From positions 124,001-188,000 of the forward strand of contig NZ_CP098363.1 of NCBI RefSeq assembly GCF_030388245.1: a DNA stretch of 64,000 nt. Direction: 5' to 3'. The position numbers were made by a program, and so were the translations under genes. The stretch's first letter is position 1. Each line of letters starts with the position of its first letter. This stretch comes from Paracoccus sp. TOH (lineage in GTDB: Bacteria > Pseudomonadota > Alphaproteobacteria > Rhodobacterales > Rhodobacteraceae). Shown here piece after piece: positions 51,308-59,108 of this stretch. The notes beneath the pieces are model-generated. The model was not told the origin of the DNA and searched no databases. It saw only the letters and a program-made list of their open reading frames with translations.

Positions 51308-51550
51308 ATGCAAGTGAACATCAAAAAATGGGGCAATAGCGCCTCTGTTCGGATTCCGCATTCGGTGATGACCGCCGCCAACCTGCATGTCGATCAGGCG
51401 GTTGAGGTGCGCGAGGAAGATGGCCGGGTCGTCATAGAACCCGTCCAGAGCCTTTCCTATGATCTGGACAAGCTGTTGGCCGGCATGACGCCCGACACCT
51501 TCCATGACGAGGTGGATTTCGGCGCTCCGGTCGGCAAGGAAGTCTGGTGA
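51308..51550 (+). CDS. mazE: MazE/AbrB-family antitoxin
   Basis: The 80-residue product has the swapped-hairpin AbrB N-terminus MQVNIKKWGNSASVRIPHSV. The acidic C-terminus (LSYDLDKLLAGMTPDTFHDE) would wrap the toxin. AGGAGG lies upstream. Its stop overlaps the mazF start (TGATG). Confidence 0.9.
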   Translation: MQVNIKKWGNSASVRIPHSVMTAANLHVDQAVEVREEDGRVVIEPVQSLSYDLDKLLAGMTPDTFHDEVDFGAPVGKEVW

Positions 51551-51882
51551 TGGCCGCATGGGTGCCTGACAGCGGCGACATCGTGTGGGTGAACTTCGAT
51601 CCACAGGCCGGGCACGAGCAGGCAGGCCATCGCCCCGCTCTGGTGCTGTCGCCCGCCCGCTATAACGGGATGCGGGGCATGATGTTGTGCTGCCCGCTGA
51701 CGACAAAGCTCAAAGGTTATCCCTTCGAGGTCGTCATCAGCCAGAACCCGCCAAGCGCTATTCTTGCCGATCAGATCAAGAACCTTGATTGGCGCGCTCG
51801 CAAGGCCAGACGCAAAGGCGAGGTAACTGCCGCCGTGCTGGCCGATGTTCGCGCCAAGCTCAAGGCATTGCTTCAAATCTAG
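51550..51882 (+). CDS. mazF: MazF/PemK-family mRNA endoribonuclease toxin
   Basis: The 110-residue product begins MAAWVPDSGDIVWVNFDPQAGHEQAGHRPALVL, the standard MazF start with the catalytic arginine in GHRPAL. CCPLTTKLKGYPFEV and ILADQIKNLDWRAR complete the fold. It cuts single-stranded mRNA and halts growth if the antitoxin is lost, which helps keep the element in place. Confidence 0.92.
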   Translation: MAAWVPDSGDIVWVNFDPQAGHEQAGHRPALVLSPARYNGMRGMMLCCPLTTKLKGYPFEVVISQNPPSAILADQIKNLDWRARKARRKGEVTAAVLADVRAKLKALLQI

Positions 51883-51892
51883 GGAGACCGCC

Positions 51893-53530
51893 ATGCTTCG
51901 CATTGCCCTTTACGCCCGCTATTCGTCCGAGAACCAGCGTGACGCCTCCATCGAGGACCAGTTGCGCCAGTGCCGTGAACGCGCCGAGCGCGAGGGCTGG
52001 ACCGTGGTGGAGACCTATTCAGACCGGGCCATTTCCGGGTCGTCCATGTTCCGCTCGGGCATCCGGTCGCTTATGGCCGACGCGCAAGCGGGGCGCTTCG
52101 ACATGGTGCTGTCCGAGGCGCTGGACCGCATCAGCCGCGATCAGGAAGACGTGGCCGCCGTGTTCAAGCGCCTGCGTTTCGCCGGCGTTTCCATCGTCAC
52201 CCTGTCCGAAGGCGAGATCAACGAGCTTCATGTCGGTCTCAAGGGCACCATGAACGCCCTGTTCATCAAGGACCTTGCTATCAAGACCCATCGCGGCCAG
52301 CGCGGGCGCGTGGAGGCGGGAAAGGCGGGCAGCGGACGCGCCGCCTATGGCTACCGCACCGTTCACCAGCTCGACGCCAATGGCGAGCCGATCCGGGGCG
52401 AGCGTGCGATTGTCGAGGAAGAAGCCGAGATCGTGCGGCGCATCTTCCGCGAATACGCCAGCGGCAGAAGCCCCAAGGAGATCGCATTCCAGTTGAACCG
52501 GGAAGGTGTCCCCGGTCCCAAGAAACGCCCGTGGATCGACGCAATGATCCGGGGCAATCCCGTCGCAGCTATCGGCATCCTCAACAACGAGCTTTATGCC
52601 GGTGTCCTTGCATGGAACCGGCAGCGGTTCATCAAGAACCCCGAGACCGGCACACGCGTCTCCCGCGTGAACCCGGAAAGCGAATGGATCAGGACCGAAG
52701 TTCCGCATCTGCGGATCGTAGACGATGCACTCTGGCAGGCAGTGCGGGAGCGTCAGCGCAGCATTTCCGCCATGTTCGGCCCCAACCTCGGTACCACCCG
52801 CGAGGCGCGGGCCAAAAGGCTGCATCTGACCAACCGGCCCGTTACGCTGCTTTCCGGCCTGCTCACCTGCGGGTGCTGCGGCGGCCGCATCAGCATGGTG
52901 ATGACCGACCGCTACGCCTGCCGCAACCATCTGCGTAAAGGCATCTGCGACAACGGCCGCACCATCCGCCGGGATGAGATCGAGGTGCGCGTGCTGGCGG
53001 GCCTGAAAGAGAAGCTGGTATCGTCCGAGGCGGTAGCGGAAGCCGTTCGCGCCTATGCCAAGGAAACCAACCGGCTGAACCGTGACAGGCTGGTGCAGGC
53101 GGATACGGATCAGAAGGCGCTCGCGAAGATCGAGCGCGCTATCGCGGGCATCATGGTGGCTATCGAGGACGGACTATATCAGCCGTCGATGAAGGCGCGG
53201 ATGGCCGATCTTGAGCGCGATAAGGCCGAGATCGCCGCACGCATGGCGCAGGCTCCCGCCGATGTGCCGGACGTGCATCCCAACATCGCCAGTGTCTATC
53301 GCCGGAACGTGGAACGGTTCACCGAAGCCCTCAACGATCCCGATGGCGGCCGCGAGGCAGCCGAGGCGCTGCGCTCGCTCATCGGTGAGATCGTGCTGAC
53401 CCCCGGCCCGAAGCGCGGCGAGGTCCATGCCGAGCTACGCGGCGAGCTTATGGGCATCCTCGCCTTCGCCACCGACCACAAGACGAAGCAGACCATCCGT
53501 ATTATGCCGCCAGTAGCATCTTGTGCGTGA
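51893..53530 (+). CDS. large serine recombinase of the nested element
   Basis: The 545-residue product runs from MLRIALYARYSSENQRDASIEDQ; GGAG lies seven bases upstream. The catalytic serine is in ARYSSENQ, the arginine helix in DRISRDQEDVAAVFKRL. The recombinase domain (GYRTVHQLDANGEPI), zinc ribbon (LLTCGCCGGRISM and ACRNHLRKGICDN) and C-terminal coiled coil follow. It should integrate and excise the nested element. The gene ends exactly where the interrupted host recombinase resumes, the same placement seen with the ICE recombinase and its tRNA. Confidence 0.92.
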   Translation: MLRIALYARYSSENQRDASIEDQLRQCRERAEREGWTVVETYSDRAISGSSMFRSGIRSLMADAQAGRFDMVLSEALDRISRDQEDVAAVFKRLRFAGVSIVTLSEGEINELHVGLKGTMNALFIKDLAIKTHRGQRGRVEAGKAGSGRAAYGYRTVHQLDANGEPIRGERAIVEEEAEIVRRIFREYASGRSPKEIAFQLNREGVPGPKKRPWIDAMIRGNPVAAIGILNNELYAGVLAWNRQRFIKNPETGTRVSRVNPESEWIRTEVPHLRIVDDALWQAVRERQRSISAMFGPNLGTTREARAKRLHLTNRPVTLLSGLLTCGCCGGRISMVMTDRYACRNHLRKGICDNGRTIRRDEIEVRVLAGLKEKLVSSEAVAEAVRAYAKETNRLNRDRLVQADTDQKALAKIERAIAGIMVAIEDGLYQPSMKARMADLERDKAEIAARMAQAPADVPDVHPNIASVYRRNVERFTEALNDPDGGREAAEALRSLIGEIVLTPGPKRGEVHAELRGELMGILAFATDHKTKQTIRIMPPVASCA

Positions 53531-53875
53531 TCGAGACCACGCGCACGCCGTTCTTGGCGAGGCGCCGATAGTAGAACTCCATGTCGAAGGCGTCGCGGAA
53601 GAAGCGCGAGAAGCTGTGAACCAGCACGATGTCGAACGGCGCGGGCTTGGACGTGCCTTCCTCGATCATCCGCTGGAACTCGGGCGGCGGTCGTTGGTCG
53701 CGGTGTTGCCGGGCTCCACGAACACGTCGACGAGCTGGTAGCCGCGCGCCGCGCAATAGGCTTCGCCCTGCTTGCGCTGGTCGGGGATCGACACGTCATG
53801 CTCGGCCTGCCGGGCGGTCGAGACGCGCAGGTAAAGGGCGGCGCGCAAGGCGACGGTGGGAGACTGGACGTTCAT
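53520..53875 (-). pseudogene. N-terminal half of the ICE's large serine recombinase (frameshifted)
   Basis: Starting at ATG 53875 (ATGA overlap with the regulator's stop), it encodes RAALYLRVSTARQAEHDVSIPDQRKQ with the catalytic serine. A one-base loss near 53682 (CCGAG where CCGGAG is expected) shifts the frame; the other frame continues PEFQRMIEEGTSKPAPFDIVLVHSFSRFFRD to RVVSIT. That end fits directly onto QELGDD at 43392. Inactive by three separate lesions. Confidence 0.88.
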
Positions 53876-54258
53876 TTGCGGGCTCCTTTCTTGCGGCGCT
53901 CGAACAGGGGCAAGGCCAGTTCCACGCGGTCGTAATTGACCTTGGGCTCCAGCTTGCGGCTCTTGCCCTTCTCCATGCGGATCAGGCCGTAGCTCTCCAT
54001 CTTCTTGAGGGTGCGCGAGACGTTGGGCGTCGCGCGTCCGGTGATCTGCGCCAGTTCCTCCAGCGAGCCGGGCTCCTGTTCGTGGACGACGCGCAATAGC
54101 GCGCGATTGCCTGCCGACAGAAGCCGGGCGAACGATTCCGTCGAGGGGAACCAGATGGTCGGGTCGCCGGGCGCGGATTTTTCCTCGCCCCTCGCGATCC
54201 GCATGGTTCTGGCCTTCATTTCATCGGGGTCGGCGATCCCGACCCTGAGTGTCGCCAT
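53872..54258 (-). CDS. HTH transcriptional regulator (HVO_A0114/MarR-like)
   Basis: The 128-residue product runs from MATLRVGIADPDEMKARTMRI. A winged HTH (SLEELAQITGRATPNVSRTLKKMESYGLI) is followed by a basic tail. Proteins of this type regulate recombinases or act as antitoxin-like partners. It directly precedes the recombinase N-terminal half and probably controlled it. Confidence 0.75.
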   Translation of the reverse strand: MATLRVGIADPDEMKARTMRIARGEEKSAPGDPTIWFPSTESFARLLSAGNRALLRVVHEQEPGSLEELAQITGRATPNVSRTLKKMESYGLIRMEKGKSRKLEPKVNYDRVELALPLFERRKKGARK

Positions 54259-54278
54259 GATGGAACGCACCTCTCAGA

Positions 54279-54581
54279 TCATGGCTTATCCTTATCATCA
54301 CAAGATAATATTTGCAAGTCTTTTGGCAGATCGACCGAGCCGAACATCTCGTCGAAAACATCGGCGAACCAGCGCTCGAACACCTGGATTTCCGCCTCGG
54401 TGATCGGCACCTTCTCGGGCCAGTCGTCGATGACCGGCAGCTTCTCCACGTCGAAGACGTGCGGCGGCGGGCTGCGACGCGGTTCAGGTTCGTCGGCGTA
54501 GTCGTAAAGGTCGTCGGGAAGCGCGGCCGGGGCCGGCTGTCGCGCGCGTCCCTTGCGGACGCGACGGCGGTTCGGGCGCAT
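54279..54581 (-). CDS. hypothetical acidic protein
   Basis: The 100-residue product has a basic, proline-rich N-terminus (MRPNRRRVRKGRARQPAPAA) and an acidic helical C-terminus (EAEIQVFERWFADVFDEMFG). It lies 20 bases upstream of the HTH gene, so the pair may be cotranscribed. No family recognised; a toxin-antitoxin pairing is possible but not shown. Confidence 0.5.
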   Translation of the reverse strand: MRPNRRRVRKGRARQPAPAALPDDLYDYADEPEPRRSPPPHVFDVEKLPVIDDWPEKVPITEAEIQVFERWFADVFDEMFGSVDLPKDLQILSCDDKDKP

Positions 54582-54803
54582 GGAATTCTCCGTTTTCGCC
54601 AGTGGATTTCGGGGTGCTCGACGCCCCGGATCAGGCGAAACATGGAGGGGGAACGGCGGCCTGTAGCGTGCCGCATTCGCGCCCGTGCGCTGGCGGCACC
54701 CCTAACTTTCATGGCGATGTTGGGGTAGTATGCGGACTGACAGCTTCCAGTAATCTCGGCTAGATAACGGACACTTGTGCGAACGCTGAGAATGGAGCTA
54801 CGT

Positions 54804-55241
54804 ATGACTATCTCGAAAGACGATGTGGAGCAGTTTTTTCATCGATATGCCATGTCCTTCAAGGCCGGCTTGGAGGGATCACTCGATATGGAAGCTCTCC
54901 GCTCCCTCTACTCTGCTCAGTTCATTGCCGCGGGGCCTCAAGGGGTCATGGCAGGCGACAACGATGATGCCTTCGGCGAACGTATGTCGAAAGGGTATGA
55001 ACAATATCGCCAGATCGGAACAAAGGCGATGACCGTCACCGCCGTCGAGGTGCATCCAATCGACGAAACGCATTGTCTCGCCCACGTGGGCTGGAATAGC
55101 GAGTTCGAGAAGGATGGCAGGCATATCGATGTGCCGTTCACCAACACCTATCTCCTTGAGCAGAACGACGGGAAGCTGAAGGTTTTTGGTTGGATAACAG
55201 GCGATGAAGTCCAACTGCTGAAGGACAATGGGCTGATGTGA
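54804..55241 (+). CDS. SnoaL/NTF2-like protein
   Basis: The 145-residue product starts at MTISKDDVEQFFHRYAMSF. FERM-type start helix, QFIAAGPQGVMAGDND and the strand series TAVEVHPIDETHCLAHVGWNSEFEKDG with NTYLLEQNDGKLKVFGWI fit the NTF2-like cone fold of SnoaL-type enzymes and polyketide cyclase relatives. Catalysis is not predictable. It is cargo, in opposite orientation to trb. Confidence 0.65.
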   Translation: MTISKDDVEQFFHRYAMSFKAGLEGSLDMEALRSLYSAQFIAAGPQGVMAGDNDDAFGERMSKGYEQYRQIGTKAMTVTAVEVHPIDETHCLAHVGWNSEFEKDGRHIDVPFTNTYLLEQNDGKLKVFGWITGDEVQLLKDNGLM

Positions 55242-55375
55242 CATCTTACCCAGCGCCGACCAGCGCGTCTTCGTCATGTTTTAGAGGCAGTGAATGTCTG
55301 CTTCCGGCATCGCCTGCGTTGCTGATGAACGCCTGCAATGGGGTCGGAAGCAGTCGATCGCTAACCGTGCCGAGT

Positions 55376-55510
55376 TGTCCGCCGGGCCTTCGCAAACCCC
55401 CGGTCCGTGGCCATGAACCGCTCCAGCATCGGCACGATCAGCCTGACGGGATCGGTGATGGGCTGGCCGCTCTCGCGGGCCAAACCTCCGCATAGGCGAC
55501 CAGATCGCAA
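55376..55510 (-). pseudogene. degenerate copy of the DUF2274 gene 3' end
   Basis: The bases match 56064-56195 (the 3' two-thirds of the intact DUF2274 gene) at roughly 85 percent, keeping GRESGQPITDPVRLIVPMLERFMATDRGFAKARR-like coding in one frame. There is no start. It closes the cargo patch with the Imm5-like gene. The rest of 55.24-55.55 kb holds nothing else I can support. Confidence 0.75.
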
Positions 55511-55546
55511 TGGTGAACACTCGCCAGAACGGCTATTTTCCGTCGC

Positions 55547-56011
55547 ATGCGAGACAGACGATACATTGCCGAACATCGCGGGGGACTGCTGTCGCAGGCG
55601 CATCACAGGTCGCTTATGCGCTGGGCATTGAATTGTGCGGAACACGTCGTGCCGCTGATGGCCGATGATCTTGACCCACGGCTCCAACACGCACTGGACA
55701 TCGGCAAAAGATGGCAAGCAGCCGAGGAACCGACAGGTATCGCGCAGAAGGCTTCGGCCGCCGCTCATGCCGCCGCGAGAAGCTATGAGCATCCGGTATC
55801 AGTTGCCGTAGCTCGCTCGATTGCTCAGGCTGTTGCGACCGCCCATTTTGCGGACCACTCCCTGGTGGCCGCCAGCTATGCGTTGAGGGCTGTCAAAGCC
55901 GCAGGCGGCTCGATCGAAGACGAAACCGCCTGGCAGAATGGCGAGCTTGGCGACGACATCAGGCACCTTGTTGCGCAAAGCAGGACGCAGCGAGACAATC
56001 TGCCATCCTGA
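55547..56011 (+). CDS. Imm5-like putative immunity protein
   Basis: The 154-residue helical product has RGGLLSQAHHRSLMRWALNCAEHVVPL at its start and AHAAARSYEHPVSVAVARSIAQAVATAHFADHSLVAASYAL in the middle, a pattern I associate with Imm5-like immunity proteins. These neutralise polymorphic toxins, but no toxin is nearby, so this may be an orphan. A start further downstream is possible; no strong ribosome site is seen. Confidence 0.6.
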   Translation: MRDRRYIAEHRGGLLSQAHHRSLMRWALNCAEHVVPLMADDLDPRLQHALDIGKRWQAAEEPTGIAQKASAAAHAAARSYEHPVSVAVARSIAQAVATAHFADHSLVAASYALRAVKAAGGSIEDETAWQNGELGDDIRHLVAQSRTQRDNLPS

Positions 56012-56036
56012 ACCGTCGCTCGAAGAGGCGAAGCAA

Positions 56037-56273
56037 CTATCCCGTCCTCGACGAGTCTGCCGCCCGCCGAGCCTTCGCAAAGCCCCGGTCCGTGGCGATG
56101 AAGCGCTCCAGCATCGGCACGATGAGCTTGACGGGATCGGCGGCGGGCTGGCCGCTCTCGCGGGCCAGGACTTCGGCGTAGGCAACCAGATCGCGGTGGA
56201 GCGGCGCGGGCAGCTCCACCGCGACCTTGACGGGCTTGTCGTCGGGCAGCGGGCCGAGTTTCAGCTTGGTCAT
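56037..56273 (-). CDS. DUF2274-family protein of the trb operon
   Basis: The 78-residue product MTKLKLGPLPDDKPVKVAVE, then LPAPLHRDLVAYAEVLARESG and IVPMLERFIATDRGFAKARR, is the usual DUF2274 protein that follows trbI in these operons. It starts two bases after the trbI stop. Its ribbon-helix-helix-like N-terminus suggests DNA binding. Confidence 0.85.
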   Translation of the reverse strand: MTKLKLGPLPDDKPVKVAVELPAPLHRDLVAYAEVLARESGQPAADPVKLIVPMLERFIATDRGFAKARRAADSSRTG

Positions 56274-56275
56274 GG

Positions 56276-57424
56276 TCAGCCTCCTGCCGGCCCGAACACA
56301 AGGTCGCGGGTGACGATGATCCTGACCGGGAAGCCGGGCCGGATGGTGAGCGTCGGCGCGACCTGCAACTGGCGCTGCACGATCTGCTGGCCGGCCTGAT
56401 TGACGGTATCCTGCGCGCCGTCGCGGATGGCCCGGATCAGCCGGTCCTCGTCGCTGGTCGCCAGCTCGGTGCCGACCGCGAGCAGCGTGGACAGCCCTGC
56501 GGCCTTCATCAGATCCCACCAATGATAATCGACGCCATCCTCAAGGCCGGCATAGCCGCTGGCGTCCGCGCCCGGCAGGCGCTCAAGGACGATGGAACGG
56601 CCGCCCGGCAGGATCAGGCGGTTCCAGACCAGCAGCACGCGGCGCTGGCCGAAGGTCACGCCGTCATCATACTGGCCGATGATGCGCGTTCCCTGCGGGA
56701 TCAGCAGCAGCGAGCCGGTCGGGCTGTCATAGACGTTCTCGGTCACTTGCGCGGTGATTTGCCCCGGTAGGTCGGAACGGATGCCGGTGATAAGCGCGGC
56801 CGGGATCACGGCCCCGGCCTGAAGGATATACGGCGAGGCCGGCGGCGTGACGCGATCCGGCGCGACGGTGCGCCGATCGACAGGCGCGGTCAGGAAGGCG
56901 GTATGCCTGTCCTGCGTGCCCGCGACGCCGGGCTGGCCGGCCAGGCCGAGACCGGCAAGGCCCGGCGCGGCGGCGCCGGAAGCGGTCGCCGTCCCCGGCG
57001 CGGTCTGGAAGAAGACGCGACTGAGGCGCGCGGCTTCTTCCTCGGCGAGACGCCGCTGTTCCTCCGGATCGACGGCGGGCGTCGTCATGACGGGCGGTGC
57101 GACCGGCTGTCCTCGGTTCTGCGCGTCGAGGATCGGCCGGCCGAGGTCGCCCGGCAGCGGCGGGCCGAGGACAGGGCCGGTATAATCGCGCGGCAGGCCG
57201 GCAAGGCCGTCCGCCGTGGGGCGGTTCTCGGTCGAATAAAGTTCCTCGCCGCCCGTGCCGCCGTCGCGGGTCTGGAGCGCATAGACCAGCGCCCCACCGA
57301 TGGCGACCAGCGCGACAGCGGACACGCCCGCCAGCATCTTGCGCGACAGGCGGGTGACGCGCGGCGGCTCGGCGCGCAGCCGCATCGGCGCGGCGGTGTC
57401 GGTGGTGGTGACGGTCTCCGTCAT
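56276..57424 (-). CDS. trbI: TrbI/VirB10-like type IV secretion protein
   Basis: The 382-residue product runs from MTETVTTTDTAAPMRLRAEP, ATGA overlap with trbG. One transmembrane helix (MLAGVSAVALVAIGGALVYAL) is followed by a proline-rich linker and the VirB10 C-terminal domain (ILQAGAVIPAALITGIRSDLPGQITAQV, LLIPQGTRIIGQYD). It spans both membranes as the scaffold of the transfer channel. Confidence 0.92.
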   Translation of the reverse strand: MTETVTTTDTAAPMRLRAEPPRVTRLSRKMLAGVSAVALVAIGGALVYALQTRDGGTGGEELYSTENRPTADGLAGLPRDYTGPVLGPPLPGDLGRPILDAQNRGQPVAPPVMTTPAVDPEEQRRLAEEEAARLSRVFFQTAPGTATASGAAAPGLAGLGLAGQPGVAGTQDRHTAFLTAPVDRRTVAPDRVTPPASPYILQAGAVIPAALITGIRSDLPGQITAQVTENVYDSPTGSLLLIPQGTRIIGQYDDGVTFGQRRVLLVWNRLILPGGRSIVLERLPGADASGYAGLEDGVDYHWWDLMKAAGLSTLLAVGTELATSDEDRLIRAIRDGAQDTVNQAGQQIVQRQLQVAPTLTIRPGFPVRIIVTRDLVFGPAGG

Positions 57425-58422
57425 GACGATGGCCCTCCCGTGGTTGCGCCGGCGGGCTGCGAAGCGGCCGCCCGCGTCTGCTCGATGCGGACGATGCGAA
57501 CCGTCTGCTGGCGGTCGCCGCCGCCAAGGCGCAGCTCGGCCGCGCCGAACAGGCGGTCCACGATCAGGATGTTCTGGTGGATGCGGCTGTTGACGATCTG
57601 CGGCTCGCCGTCCGAGCCGAGCACGAAGATCGGCGGCATCTCGCCCTGAACGATGCCGCGCGGGAAGACGACATAGACGCGGCGGCCGTCGTCGAAGACG
57701 GAGATGGGCCGCCATGGCGGACTGTCGCCGGTCAGGCCGTAGCGATAGTTGCGCGCTGCCTCGGCCGGGATGACGGGCGCGGCCGGAACGGTCTGGCGCT
57801 GGCCGGCCGGCGGCGCGGGATAGGCCCATGCGACAGCGGGCATGTAGAGCGCGTCGCGGGCGCGCAGCTCGACCATGTAGATGCGCCGGTCGGTGGTGAT
57901 GACGAGATTGGTGGAGATGTCCGGCCGGGTCGGCTTCACCAGCACATGCACGCGCCGGGTCGCGCCCGATCCGCTCTCGGTGTCGCCGATGATCCAGCGG
58001 GCGGTGTCGCCGGCCGCGATCGGTCCCGCGCCGGTCAGGCTCTCGCCGGGCTCCAGCGCGATCGTCGTGATCTGCCCGACTGCGGCATAGACCTGATAGA
58101 GCGCGCCTTCGCTCCACGGGTAAATCTGGATGGCGTTGTGGTAGCCTTCGCGGCGCGGCTCGATGCGGGCTGCGGCGTTGGCGTTCTCGACGCGGCCGAC
58201 CGGCGTGCCTGCGGCCTGTCCGCCGCGCGCCACGTTCCAGGCCGGCGGAACGTGCAGCGGCCGGGGCCGGTCGTCGGTGACGGCCGCCTGCGTCACCGGC
58301 AAGGGCGGCACGTCGGCGTCGTAGCTGAACTGCGGCGGCCGGTTGGTGGCGCATCCGGCGAGCATGGTCGCCGAGAGAAGCAAAGCCGCGAGTGCGGGCT
58401 TGTGGAGGGGCGCATGGGTCAT
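57421..58422 (-). CDS. trbG: TrbG/VirB9-like outer-membrane-associated protein
   Basis: The 333-residue product runs from MTHAPLHKPALAALLL with lipoprotein-like signal LLLSATMLAGC (cysteine about residue 23). YPWSEGALYQVYAAVGQITTIALEPGE and the C-terminal RNYRYGLTGDSPPWRPISVFDDG domain are typical of TrbG/VirB9. It forms the outer ring with TrbI. ATGA overlap with trbF. Confidence 0.92.
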   Translation of the reverse strand: MTHAPLHKPALAALLLSATMLAGCATNRPPQFSYDADVPPLPVTQAAVTDDRPRPLHVPPAWNVARGGQAAGTPVGRVENANAAARIEPRREGYHNAIQIYPWSEGALYQVYAAVGQITTIALEPGESLTGAGPIAAGDTARWIIGDTESGSGATRRVHVLVKPTRPDISTNLVITTDRRIYMVELRARDALYMPAVAWAYPAPPAGQRQTVPAAPVIPAEAARNYRYGLTGDSPPWRPISVFDDGRRVYVVFPRGIVQGEMPPIFVLGSDGEPQIVNSRIHQNILIVDRLFGAAELRLGGGDRQQTVRIVRIEQTRAAASQPAGATTGGPSS

Positions 58423-59108
58423 TGGCTCATCTCCCGCGACCAGTTGATGGCGTTGACGTAGATGCCGAGCGGATTGACGCGCAGGCGCTCGGTGTCGCGC
58501 GGCGTCTGGATCACGATGGTCAGGATCGCGGTCCAGCGCTCGGTGCGGGAGAGCTGGCCGTTCTCGTAGTGGCGCTCGGTCCAGGCGACGCGGAAGCTGT
58601 CGGGCGATGCCCGGATGACGCTGGACACCTCGACGGCGACCTGTTGCCGCCCGACCTTCGTGAACGGGTCGTTGGCGCGGGCATGGTCGTTGAGCGCCGC
58701 CGCGCCGCGATCCGTGGTCCACTCATAAGCCCTCAACCAGTTCTGGCGGACGATGATGGCGTCGGACGGGATCGCGCGGACCTGCTCGATGAAGCGGCCG
58801 AGATGCCATGCGATCTGCGGGTCGGTCGGGCGATAGTCGGCGACGGCCGGCGCGACCGCCTGCGCCTGGCCGAGGCGATCGACCTGCACCACCCAGGGCA
58901 CGACGGTCCCGCGCGCCGACTGCAAGACGAGCGCGGATGCGAAGCCGGCGGAGAGGATCAGGCTGCCGAAGGCCATGAAGCGCCAGTTGCGGGCCTGCAC
59001 GCGGGACGAGCCGATGCGCTCGTCCCAGACCTGCGCGGCCTTCTGATAGGGCGTCTCGGGTTCGGGCGATTTGCCGTAATGGGTTGCGGGTCGTTTGAAG
59101 AGGCTCAT
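58419..59108 (-). CDS. trbF: TrbF/VirB8-like type IV secretion protein
   Basis: The 229-residue product MSLFKRPATHYGKSPEPETPYQKAAQVWDERIG has one transmembrane helix (FMAFGSLILSAGFASALVL) and a periplasmic NTF2-like VirB8 domain (WHLGRFIEQVRAIPSDAIIVRQNW). It is an inner-membrane assembly factor of the transfer channel. ATGA overlap with trbL. Confidence 0.92.
   Translation of the reverse strand: MSLFKRPATHYGKSPEPETPYQKAAQVWDERIGSSRVQARNWRFMAFGSLILSAGFASALVLQSARGTVVPWVVQVDRLGQAQAVAPAVADYRPTDPQIAWHLGRFIEQVRAIPSDAIIVRQNWLRAYEWTTDRGAAALNDHARANDPFTKVGRQQVAVEVSSVIRASPDSFRVAWTERHYENGQLSRTERWTAILTIVIQTPRDTERLRVNPLGIYVNAINWSREMSQ

Larger units (their letters stand above)
43408..53519. mobile_element. 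about 10.1-kb integrative mobilizable element nested in the ICE recombinase gene
   Basis: Between the two recombinase halves lie DUF2285/DUF6499-like genes, doxX-tetR, traC-traD, an oriT-like site, traA, alpA, mazEF and an intact 545-residue serine recombinase whose stop lies at the right junction. AGCAT occurs at both proposed ends (43408-43412 and 53515-53519), consistent with a short crossover core, but the exact ends are uncertain. No mating-pair genes are inside, so it must borrow a type IV system. Confidence 0.75.
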
